Source: an uncultured Collinsella sp.
Lineage (GTDB): Bacteria > Actinomycetota > Coriobacteriia > Coriobacteriales > Coriobacteriaceae
Assembly (NCBI GenBank): GCA_902489855.1
Contig: CABUBS010000088.1
Location: 1-8,403 of the forward strand
Direction of reading: 5' to 3'
DNA: 8,403 nucleotides
Within the stretch, counting starts at the first letter, position 1; the number at the start of each line of letters is the position of its first letter. The translations under genes were made by a program, and so were the position numbers. Positions 1-6,493 of this stretch are shown here, piece after piece. The notes beneath the pieces are model-generated. The model did not search any database. It was given only the letters and a program-made list of their open reading frames with translations, and was not told the origin of the DNA.

Positions 1-1390
1 CCACGAGTGTACGCACGTCAAACAGGACGCGATCGTGCGAGGCGCGTGTGACGACCGGCATGTCGAAATCTTGGACGAGCGAGCGCTTGAGTGCGTCAAC
101 GGAAAGACGCTCATCGACGAGGCGCACGGCAACGCACATGGTAGGCAGCTCGACGGTAGGCAGCGAACCGCCGCCGGGAGTCGACGACTCCTCGACGATT
201 TCCACCTGCACGGCGCGCGGGCAACCCGCCTTATCGAGGCCCGCCACCATCAGCTCGCGCAGTTTGCGTGCGCGGCGCTCCAGATGAGCCTGCGGAAGCG
301 TGAGCATGTTTAGCACCGGCACCTCGCGATGGGCCACATCCGCCCCATCCATGTAGATGCGCAGTGTAGCCTCGAGCGCCGCCAGTGCGAGCTTGCCCGG
401 GCGTAGGGCACGCATAAGCGGATGCGACCCGCAGGCCTGGACCAGATCGCGACGGCCCATGATAATGCCCGCCTGTGCGGCACCGAGCAGCTTATCGCCC
501 GAGCACGACACCAGATCGAGCCCTGCCGAAACCGAAGCCGGCGTGGTTTCTTCGCCGCCGCGCACCAAGATGTCGTCGGGCAACAGCGCGCCCGAACCCT
601 GGTCCTCGTAGAACAGCAGACCATGCTTGTGGGCCAGGGCGGCAAGCTCCCGAGAGCCCACTTCCTCGTGAAAGCCCTCGATGCGATAGTTGGAAGGATG
701 GACCTTGAGGATCATCGCCGTATCGGGCGTGATGGCTTGCTCATAATCAGCCAGGTGCGTGCGGTTGGTGGCGCCGACCTCGACGAGTTTGGCGCCCGAA
801 GCCGCCATGACATCGGGGATGCGGAAGCTGCCGCCGATCTCGACAAGCTCGCCGCGGCTGACGATGACCTCCTTGCCTGCGGCATGGGTCGCCAGCACCA
901 GCAGCACAGCGGCGGCGTTGTTGTTAACGACCAGCGCGTCCTCGGCACCGGTAAGCGAGCGGATGAGCTGCGCGGCGTGCTCCTTGCGCGACCCGCGCGA
1001 GCAGGTGTCCACGCTGTACTCGAGCGTGCTGTAGCCACGCGCGACCTCGGCCACGGCCTTTGCCGCCGACTCCGCGAGCGGGGCGCGACCCAAGTTGGTA
1101 TGGATGACCACACCCGTGGCGTTGACGGCAGGGCGCAGGCTCGGCAGTGCGGATCGATGCGCACGCCACTCGATGGCCGAGGCCAGGTCGCGCTTGGAAC
1201 GCGGGGCGGCACCGGCACGAATCGCGGCGCGCTCCTCGTCGAGCTCGGCCGTGACGGCGGCATGCACCACCGCGTCGCAGGTCTCCCCCGCCGCCTTCAC
1301 AACCGGCCACTCTGCGAGCAGCTCGTTGACGGAAGGAATAGCGCGAAGGCGGGCGCGTACCTCATCGGACATGTTCTGGCTATCGCTCAT
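1..1390 (-). CDS. selA: L-seryl-tRNA(Sec) selenium transferase (selenocysteine synthase), 3' end cut by window edge
   Basis: SelA is a cytoplasmic PLP enzyme that converts seryl-tRNA(Sec) to selenocysteyl-tRNA(Sec) using selenophosphate. I translated the frame by hand: it is open from the ATG at 1390-1388 to the window edge, giving 463 residues with no stop. The family is usually about 460-470 residues, so only the last few are missing. Visible SelA hallmarks are the N-terminal helical segment with PSVNELL (19-25), the block NATGVVIHTNLGRAPL (90-105), LEYS (123-126), NNNAAAVLL (156-164), SRGELVEIGGSFRIPDVM (178-195), the SNYRIEGF block (233-240), and SGDKLLGAAQAGII (297-310), where K300 should be the PLP-binding lysine (E. 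coli K295). HPLMRALRPGK (323-333) and LAALEATLR (335-343) are also typical. An AAAGG element six bases upstream supports the start. It lies 76 bp downstream of the molybdoenzyme gene on the same strand. It shows no frameshift or missing key residue. Confidence 0.95.
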   Translation of the reverse strand, partial: MSDSQNMSDEVRARLRAIPSVNELLAEWPVVKAAGETCDAVVHAAVTAELDEERAAIRAGAAPRSKRDLASAIEWRAHRSALPSLRPAVNATGVVIHTNLGRAPLAESAAKAVAEVARGYSTLEYSVDTCSRGSRKEHAAQLIRSLTGAEDALVVNNNAAAVLLVLATHAAGKEVIVSRGELVEIGGSFRIPDVMAASGAKLVEVGATNRTHLADYEQAITPDTAMILKVHPSNYRIEGFHEEVGSRELAALAHKHGLLFYEDQGSGALLPDDILVRGGEETTPASVSAGLDLVSCSGDKLLGAAQAGIIMGRRDLVQACGSHPLMRALRPGKLALAALEATLRIYMDGADVAHREVPVLNMLTLPQAHLERRARKLRELMVAGLDKAGCPRAVQVEIVEESSTPGGGSLPTVELPTMCVAVRLVDERLSVDALKRSLVQDFDMPVVTRASHDRVLFDVRTLV

Positions 1391-1422
1391 GTGCGACCTT
1401 TCAAAACCAAAGGTGAATCAAT

Positions 1423-1432
1423 CGTTCGAACG
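1423..1432. repeat. 10-bp perfect palindrome CGTTCGAACG upstream of selA
   Basis: CGTTCGAACG is a self-complementary decamer located between the candidate -10 hexamer and the selA ribosome binding site. It could be a dimeric regulator site near the transcription start, or chance. A nearby octamer ATCAATCG occurs twice (1417-1424 and 1466-1473), which adds to the impression of a structured regulatory region, without proof. Confidence 0.3.
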
Positions 1433-1436
1433 TCAA

Positions 1437-1466
1437 ACTATCAGCCAATTCGATCGGCTGAGTCAA
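1437..1466 (-). promoter_or_regulatory. Candidate sigma70-type promoter for selA
   Basis: On the minus strand a TTGACT hexamer (1466-1461, 5/6 match to the -35 consensus) is followed after 18 bases by GATAGT (1442-1437, 4/6 match to TATAAT). It begins immediately after the TGA stop of the molybdoenzyme gene and lies about 47 bases before the selA ATG. Position and spacing are reasonable, but the -10 is imperfect and no experimental support exists; selA could instead be read through from upstream. Confidence 0.35.
1441..1461 (-). repeat. Inverted repeat in the selA leader region (operator or weak terminator)
   Basis: Perfect 6-base arms, TCAGCC (1441-1446) and GGCTGA (1456-1461), flank a 9-base AT-rich centre. 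The repeat coincides with the spacer of the candidate selA promoter, so it could be a repressor or activator site. As RNA it would form a short hairpin just past the molybdoenzyme stop, but the following TAGTTTG is a poor U-tract, so a terminator role is weak. Confidence 0.35.
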
Positions 1467-3584
1467 TCAATCGCTATTATCCTCGCGTGCCGCGATCTTT
1501 TCCACGCGAACGGCGTTTTCCTGGGTGAGCGCAGCGCCCGTCAACGGGTCCCAACGCAACGGCGTATGGTCGAGCGGACCCACGCCCAAGGCTTGAGCGC
1601 CACCGACATCGGCGCCAAACGAACGCCCGCCGGGAGCGGCCGAGGTGAAGATGCACGCCGGATGCAGATACGGCGTCGTCTCCACGCGCACGCGATCGCG
1701 GCCCATATCGCTCACGAGTTCGACGACCTCGCCGTCGGCGATGCCCATGTGCGCAGCAGCATCGGCATTCATCTGCACGGCATCCAGATCCGAGCCCGCC
1801 TCGGCGGCACCCGCCGCAGCAAGTCTGCGCGAAGTGTGCGACTCAAAGGGTCGGTTGCCGCTAATGAGGCGAAACATCCCCGGCCCTGGCTCCACCATCG
1901 GGGCAATCCAGCCGGGCACACGACCCAGGCCGGCGCGCTCCCATACATCGCTTACCAGCGCAATCTTGCCGCCGTCGAGCGGAATCACAGGCTCGCCCGT
2001 ACGCGGCGGCAGTTGCACGCCCGTGTCAGCCCAACCGCGCTCCTTGAGCGCAGTGAGGTCGATCCCAAACGGAGCCACCTGGGCAGCCGCCAGATCGTCA
2101 GACGTAAACTGGAAGTACTCGCCCACGCCGCAGGCCGCAGCCAACCCGGCAAAGATCTCCCGACCGGGACGCGTGTCGCCATGCAACACGGGCAGCACGG
2201 CGTTGCGGTAGAACACGCGCGCGTCGTTGCGGCCCACGACCGTTCCCACACCGCGGTCGGCCTCCAGATACGTCACGTCGGGCAGCACGAAATCAGAAGC
2301 ACGCGCCGTCTCGGACCAGCGAATATCAATCGTCACGAGCAAGTCGAGCTGCTGCAAAATACTCAACCAAGCCTGTGCATTGCCATAGCCCGCACCGGGG
2401 TTACTGGCATAGACGATGAGCCCACGCAAATCGCCGGCAAGAATCGACTGGCCGATGGTCGTGCACAGGCCGCGCACCGGATCGACCAGCGGATAGCGCT
2501 CGGACCCCAGCTTGGGCCCGCGCGGCACCGGCGGCGTCGCAAAGCGTGCGGGATCGAGGTCGCCCAACACAAGCGGCGTGGGCGGGTTGAGGGCACCGCC
2601 CGCGTGTCCGATGCAGCCCAGCAGCACGTCGACCAAGCAGATAGCGCGCGCGGTCTGGGTGCTATTGGCATACGCGATACCGATGCCACCATGAAAACCC
2701 GCATCCACCACAGCGGCAGGCGCGGCGGCAGCGAGATCGCGCGCCGTGGCGACAATCTCTGCGGCCGGCACGTCGCACATCGACTCGGCCCACTCGGGCG
2801 TCCAAGCACTGGCCGCCTGCACCAGCTCGTCAAAACCCGTGGTATAGCGGGCAACGAACTCGTGGTCGTACAGGCCCTCGGCAATGAGCACGTGGACAAT
2901 ACCCAACAGCAGCGCCAAGTCGCAGCCCGGACGCACGCGGAGCCAGCGATCGGCAAGCGCGGCCGAACCGCTGCGCCGGGGGTCAACCACGATGATCTTC
3001 GCCCCGCGCCGGCGCGCATCGTTGAGCGCATCGACGGCCCCCATCGTCGATGAATCGACGATGGAACGCCCCAGGTACATGATGCAGTCGGTATGCGCCA
3101 GGTCGGAGGCGGGGCTGTAGCCCAGGCTGTGCTCCCATCCGGTGAGACGACTTACCTCGCAGGCACCATCGGCACCGTACACGTTGGGCGAACCCAGCGC
3201 ATGCATAAAGCGATAGGCCCAGTAGCGGTCGAACGAGGGAACGCCGAGCGTCATGCCCAGTGCACGAGGCCCGCACTCGTCAACAATCCCCAAAAGACGC
3301 TCGGCAATCTGCGCGAACGCCTCGTCCCAGGTAATCGCATCGAACCCCGAGCCATCCCGGCGGCGTCGCATGGGGTGCACAATGCGGTCACGCTCGTCAA
3401 ACGGCATTGCCAGGCGATGCCGTCCGCGGGCGCACAGGGCACGCGCCGCGCACGGATGCCCCGGCACCGGCAACTCGGCCACCACACGTCCATCCTCAAC
3501 ATGGGCCGCAAAGGCGCAATCGGCATAGCATCCCCCGCATGTCGTCACCACGGAGCGACCGTCATGCATAGTTCTCGATGCCAT
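1467..3584 (-). CDS. Molybdopterin (bis-MGD)/[4Fe-4S] oxidoreductase, PsrA/PhsA-like, cytoplasmic, substrate unknown
   Basis: A 705-residue catalytic subunit of the DMSO-reductase superfamily. The N-terminal [4Fe-4S] domain shows C16-x2-C19-x3-C23 and C51 in the context CARG. A molybdopterin domain follows. GACEVS (140-145) places C142 where the Mo-ligating Cys or Sec of this superfamily sits, so this is a cysteine enzyme. VDPRRSGSAALADRW (200-214) and VRPGCDLALLLG (217-228) are the usual MGD-binding region. From about residue 569 comes the C-terminal molydop-binding domain (SGNRPFESHTSRR, DAVQMNADAAAHMGIADGE), ending with a DPLTG...VRVEKI tail like polysulfide/thiosulfate reductases. Formate dehydrogenases have U/C-H at the active site; here it is C-E, arguing against FDH. 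There is no twin-arginine signal, so it should be cytoplasmic. No FeS or membrane-anchor subunit is adjacent. The start is supported by GGAAGGAA about eight bases upstream; the stop is TGA. The fold is confident; the substrate is not known. Confidence 0.9.
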   Translation of the reverse strand: MASRTMHDGRSVVTTCGGCYADCAFAAHVEDGRVVAELPVPGHPCAARALCARGRHRLAMPFDERDRIVHPMRRRRDGSGFDAITWDEAFAQIAERLLGIVDECGPRALGMTLGVPSFDRYWAYRFMHALGSPNVYGADGACEVSRLTGWEHSLGYSPASDLAHTDCIMYLGRSIVDSSTMGAVDALNDARRRGAKIIVVDPRRSGSAALADRWLRVRPGCDLALLLGIVHVLIAEGLYDHEFVARYTTGFDELVQAASAWTPEWAESMCDVPAAEIVATARDLAAAAPAAVVDAGFHGGIGIAYANSTQTARAICLVDVLLGCIGHAGGALNPPTPLVLGDLDPARFATPPVPRGPKLGSERYPLVDPVRGLCTTIGQSILAGDLRGLIVYASNPGAGYGNAQAWLSILQQLDLLVTIDIRWSETARASDFVLPDVTYLEADRGVGTVVGRNDARVFYRNAVLPVLHGDTRPGREIFAGLAAACGVGEYFQFTSDDLAAAQVAPFGIDLTALKERGWADTGVQLPPRTGEPVIPLDGGKIALVSDVWERAGLGRVPGWIAPMVEPGPGMFRLISGNRPFESHTSRRLAAAGAAEAGSDLDAVQMNADAAAHMGIADGEVVELVSDMGRDRVRVETTPYLHPACIFTSAAPGGRSFGADVGGAQALGVGPLDHTPLRWDPLTGAALTQENAVRVEKIAAREDNSD

Positions 3585-3744
3585 CTCGATTATTCCTTCC
3601 AGCTCAGGGGTTCAGGCCCCACCGCACCACGGCTCTGCCGCCAGCTGCCGCGACGCAAAGCCCGCAGCATCTACCGCAGCAAGACATGAAGAGCCTCCCA
3701 AAAGGCAAACGCCCCTCGGGAGGCCCGTACGTCATTCCGGCTTA
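3585..3744 (-). other. Intergenic region between focA and the molybdoenzyme gene
   Basis: This 160-bp gap holds the focA-distal hairpin (listed separately), a 7-base direct repeat CCGCAGC with 12-base period (3662-3668 and 3674-3680), a small GGGG/CCCC hairpin with a 6-base loop (3607-3620), and the GGAAGGAA ribosome binding site of the molybdoenzyme gene (about 3593-3600). The stretch is GC-rich and I could not find a convincing -35/-10 pair. The size of the gap suggests the molybdoenzyme has its own promoter, but this is inference. Confidence 0.5.
3693..3724 (-). terminator. Hairpin downstream of focA, probable transcription terminator
   Basis: Perfect 7-base GC-rich arms GCCTCCC (3693-3699) and GGGAGGC (3718-3724) enclose an 18-base loop that can form an inner GGC/GCC pairing. 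It begins about 20 bases past the focA stop. On the minus strand the stem is followed by TCTTCATG, a weak U-tract. Placement at the end of the hyc-focA operon favours a terminator or a 3'-end stabilising structure. Confidence 0.55.
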
Positions 3745-4584
3745 TTACGCCTCGGACTTCTTGGCGTAGACAAACCAGTAGCCGAGCGCGACCAGAACCG
3801 CGCCGCCCACGATGTTGCCCAGCGTGGCGGCGGACAGGTTAAACGCAATGCCCGCAGCGTTGAGCGCATCGGCGCCGGCGACGTCGGCACCGTAACCGCA
3901 TGCATGCATCACGGCGCCCATAGGCAAAAAGTACATGTTGGCGACGCAGTGTTCAAAACCGCAGGCCACAAAGGCAGCGATGGGCAGCAAAATGCCCACG
4001 ACCTTATCGACCACGGTCTTGCCGGCGGTACCGATCCACACGGCCAGGCACACAAAGATGTTGCACAGGATGCCGCGGAAGAAGATCGTCACCCAGTCGA
4101 TCGTCACCTTGCCGGCGGCGACGCTCACCATGGAGTTGGCGACCGCCTCGCCGTTGAGCTTATAGATGCCGGCCATGTACACCAAAAAGACGATGAACAG
4201 GGCACCGACAAAATTGCCGACCCACACGACGATCCATGCCTTAAGCATCTGGACCAAGGTGATCTTTTTGCTCTTGAGCGCGCAGACCATAAGCGAATTG
4301 CCGGTGAACAGCTCAGCGCCGCACACCAGCACCAGCACCAGGCCCAGGCAAAAGCACAGGCCGCCCACGACGCGCTGGGCACCCCAGCCCAGCGTGCTGT
4401 CGCTCAAAAACACCGTAAAGAACAGGCCGCCGAAGGCGATAAACGCGCCGGCGAACATTGCCAACAGAAAGGCCTTAGCGACCGGCAGGTTAGCCTTGGT
4501 CACGCCGGCGGCCTCGGTCTTGGCCTCGATCGCGGCGGGCGCCAGGCAATCGGGAGCGGAATATTCTGCCTTGGAATCTGCCAT
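3745..4584 (-). CDS. focA: Formate channel of the FNT family
   Basis: Pentameric inner-membrane formate/formic acid channel of the formate-nitrite transporter family, moving formate between cytoplasm and exterior. With the ATG at 4584-4582 the protein has 279 residues (E. coli FocA is about 285). Several hydrophobic segments fit the six-helix FNT fold (roughly 36-60, 71-90, 114-138, 163-185, 196-208 and 251-273). FNT signatures include CGAELFTGNS (88-97), holding the omega-loop threonine T94, WVGNFVGAL (121-129), and GFEHCVANM (209-217), with H212 as the conserved gating histidine. These resemble FocA more than NirC. The start is slightly uncertain: an AGGAAAG element lies about 12 bases before this ATG, while in-frame GTG (4593) and TTG (4617) codons lie upstream. 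It follows hycI by 39 bp and is the last gene before a hairpin, so it appears to be the tail of the FHL operon, reminiscent of focB in the E. coli hyf operon. Confidence 0.92.
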   Translation of the reverse strand: MADSKAEYSAPDCLAPAAIEAKTEAAGVTKANLPVAKAFLLAMFAGAFIAFGGLFFTVFLSDSTLGWGAQRVVGGLCFCLGLVLVLVCGAELFTGNSLMVCALKSKKITLVQMLKAWIVVWVGNFVGALFIVFLVYMAGIYKLNGEAVANSMVSVAAGKVTIDWVTIFFRGILCNIFVCLAVWIGTAGKTVVDKVVGILLPIAAFVACGFEHCVANMYFLPMGAVMHACGYGADVAGADALNAAGIAFNLSAATLGNIVGGAVLVALGYWFVYAKKSEA

Positions 4585-4623
4585 GTCAATCACTTCTTTC
4601 CTAATCAGCAGGGACAAGCGCTC

Positions 4624-5127
4624 CTATAGCTCCTGCCCCAAGCGGACAAAGTGGGAAAAGTCGTTGGCGGCCACGGCGTCATACACGGCGTCGACGGCCT
4701 CAAAGACCTCCGGGGACATGGGGTTATAGAACTCCGTATCGCCCGGCTGAATCCCTATGAAGACGATATCTTCGCACGATTGCTCGATTTCTTCGATCAG
4801 AATCGACAAGGGAAGCGAATGCGTGGTGAACATCGACTTGCGGGCCACGTCACGTTTGTCGAGCAAGCGGATGGCGCCGACGGGCAGCGCCATGTCGGCG
4901 GCATCGACCAACACCAGGCGCGGCGGACGCTCGCGCTTGACCTCGATGATGTCGTCCTCGGGCGTTTGCCCACCGTCGATGGTGTACCAACCGGCGATGG
5001 GCGTGTCCTCCATCTTTTTGGAGAGCACGGGGCCGGCGGCATCGTCGGCGCGCAGCACGCTTCCCGCCGTGAGCACAATGCCCGCAAACGGGGCGCCGTT
5101 CACACGGCCATCCACAACGCGACCCAT
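4624..5127 (-). CDS. hycI: Hydrogenase 3-type maturation endopeptidase
   Basis: Nickel-dependent aspartic-type endopeptidase of the HycI/HybD family. After nickel insertion it removes the C-terminal propeptide of the hydrogenase large subunit. The 167-residue protein is close to family length (E. coli HycI 156). Expected metal-binding residues are D29 (in ADDAAGP, 27-33), D75 (VDAADM, 74-79) and H103 (THSLPL, 102-107). IDGGQTPEDDI (50-60) and FIGIQPGD (123-130) are also HycI-like. The usual GNxxxGDDGxG motif is altered: the Asn, the Gly before DD and the Gly after DD are replaced by S23, A27 and A30. There are about 12 extra N-terminal residues. The ATG overlaps the hycH stop in TAATG and has GGGGAGG eight bases upstream, which supports this start and translational coupling. 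Its substrate should be the HycE encoded in the same operon. Confidence 0.93.
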   Translation of the reverse strand: MGRVVDGRVNGAPFAGIVLTAGSVLRADDAAGPVLSKKMEDTPIAGWYTIDGGQTPEDDIIEVKRERPPRLVLVDAADMALPVGAIRLLDKRDVARKSMFTTHSLPLSILIEEIEQSCEDIVFIGIQPGDTEFYNPMSPEVFEAVDAVYDAVAANDFSHFVRLGQEL

Positions 5128-5708
5128 TACTGTAGCCTCCCCGTCAGATACACGCCCGACACATCGCGCACGCGCTCAACCAGATCGCGAAACTTCATTA
5201 AGAACGCGACCTGCTGGGCATGCAGGCCAAAGTCGTCATCGAACACCGAGATGCCGGCCTTGGCCGAACCGCGAAAACCGCGATCGTCGAGCAGCGTGTC
5301 GCAGGCCTCGAGCAGCGACGGCACCGCCGCCTTGTCGAGCTGGCACTCGCCAAAGGAGCGGATGGCCTCGAACTTGGTCTTGGCCTCCCCCTCCGGCAGC
5401 GCGTCGACGAGCGAATAGAACACGTTCACCGGCACCGACAGGCGCGGCTCAAAGCAGTCGAGCACGCCGGTGTGGTGGCCCACGGCGAGCGTGTAGTACA
5501 GCACGTCGCAGGCCTCCTGGGGAACGTCTTCCTCGGTCTCCACAAACTTACGCGTGAGCTCATAGAAGACCACCTGGTCGGGCGTATGGCCCAGGCAGGG
5601 GTCGGCGACGCCCTCGGCGGCCTCGTCGCTTGCGCGCGAGGCATCGCCAAAAGAGCCGCCGAGCATGCCGGGGCCCGCAAAGTAACCAGAGCGGTCCGTG
5701 AGCTCCAT
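5127..5708 (-). CDS. hycH: Formate hydrogenlyase maturation protein HycH/HyfJ family
   Basis: A cytoplasmic accessory protein needed for maturation of the FHL hydrogenase; its exact biochemical role in the family is not well defined. It is 193 residues, against about 136 in E. coli HycH. The family core starts near residue 46: QVVFYELTRKFVE (45-57), VLYYTLAVGHHTGVLDC (69-85) and, near the end, VYLTGRL (186-192). The first 45 residues (Gly/Ala/Asp-rich, with YFAGPGMLGGSFG at 9-21) have no counterpart in the E. coli protein as I remember it. The ATG directly abuts the hycG TAG stop (TAGATG) with GGAGG seven bases upstream, which argues that this long form is the true start. The stop overlaps hycI by one base. 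Confidence 0.9.
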   Translation of the reverse strand: MELTDRSGYFAGPGMLGGSFGDASRASDEAAEGVADPCLGHTPDQVVFYELTRKFVETEEDVPQEACDVLYYTLAVGHHTGVLDCFEPRLSVPVNVFYSLVDALPEGEAKTKFEAIRSFGECQLDKAAVPSLLEACDTLLDDRGFRGSAKAGISVFDDDFGLHAQQVAFLMKFRDLVERVRDVSGVYLTGRLQ

Positions 5709-6491
5709 CTAGCGACCTCCGGCCAGCACCAGATCCTGCAGCGCCGAGTACACCTCGACGCGGCGCGGATCGTCCTGTTTGTCGATCAGCAGCGCCATAG
5801 CACCGCGGATATCGCCCTTGGGCGCGCCCTCGAGCGTATCCATAAACTCATTGGCCAGGTCGCGGCCGTAACGGTAGCCGCTCATGGCGCGAGCCTCGCG
5901 CTCGATGGCAACGCGCAGCTTGTACGGCACGCCGGGGTGCAGGATATCGGCCTGCTCGCCGGCGGCCTCCACCGTGGTCTCGGCATGGAGCTTTTGGTCC
6001 AGCAGGCCAAGTGCCATAGCAAAGCCGTAGATGGTCTGCGCGGGGCTGGGCGGGCAGCCGGGGATGTAGACATCGACCGGCAGAATCTTGTCAGTGCCGC
6101 CCCAGACGCAGTAGTTATCGTAGAAGATGCCGCCGGTGCAGCCGCACGCGCCATAGGACACCACGATCTTGGGATCGGGTGCGGCCTCAAAGGCGCGCAG
6201 GGCCGGCATGCGCATGGCGCGCGTCACGGCTCCAGTGTACAGCAGCACATCGGCGTGACGGGGCGAGGGCACGACCTTGATGCCAAAGCGCTCGACGTCG
6301 AAGACGGGCGTGATGGAACCGAAGATCTCGATCTCGCAGCCGTTGCAGCCGCCGCAGTCAACACGGTAGACGTACACCGAGCGCTTGATCTTCTTAAGAA
6401 GGGTCGCCTTGGCCTTCTCGATGCTCTCGTCGAGCTCGATCTTGGTCGGGCGGTACTGAAGCCGCTCGGGCAAAAGCGTGGGTTCGGCCAT
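5709..6491 (-). CDS. hycG: Formate hydrogenlyase NiFe-hydrogenase small subunit (NuoB-like)
   Basis: Electron-transfer subunit of the membrane-bound group 4 NiFe hydrogenase. It carries the proximal [4Fe-4S] cluster between the ferredoxin HycF and the NiFe site of HycE, facing the cytoplasm. The 260-residue protein matches HycG/HyfI in length and motifs: YRVDCGGCNGCEIEIF (42-57), SPRHADVLLYTGAVTRAMR (76-94), SYGACG (112-117) and VDVYIPGCPPSP (139-150). C49, C52, C116 and C146 are the likely cluster ligands by homology to NuoB; C46, C118 and C128 are additional. No signal peptide is present, as expected for group 4. The ATG follows the hycF stop by two bases and has a strong AAGGAGGAG site. 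The C-terminal segment GYRYGRDLANEF (205-216) also matches the Hyc/Hyf type rather than complex I. Confidence 0.96.
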   Translation of the reverse strand: MAEPTLLPERLQYRPTKIELDESIEKAKATLLKKIKRSVYVYRVDCGGCNGCEIEIFGSITPVFDVERFGIKVVPSPRHADVLLYTGAVTRAMRMPALRAFEAAPDPKIVVSYGACGCTGGIFYDNYCVWGGTDKILPVDVYIPGCPPSPAQTIYGFAMALGLLDQKLHAETTVEAAGEQADILHPGVPYKLRVAIEREARAMSGYRYGRDLANEFMDTLEGAPKGDIRGAMALLIDKQDDPRRVEVYSALQDLVLAGGR

Positions 6492-6493
6492 GG

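Noticed and set aside
1467..1469. TGA at the end of the molybdoenzyme gene as a selenocysteine codon, given nearby selA
   Set aside because: The C-terminal domain is complete before it, the following codons give no family-like sequence, and the candidate Mo ligand is already a Cys at 142.
1095..3053. Long plus-strand open frame (652 residues) opposite the molybdoenzyme and selA
   Set aside because: The minus-strand genes have clear family motifs; this antisense frame is Arg/His/Ala-rich with no recognisable domain, as expected from GC-rich codon bias.
3585..3744. Molybdenum-cofactor riboswitch upstream of the molybdoenzyme
   Set aside because: A GCCTCCC element is present but is explained by the focA hairpin; the remaining conserved elements of that motif are not recognisable.
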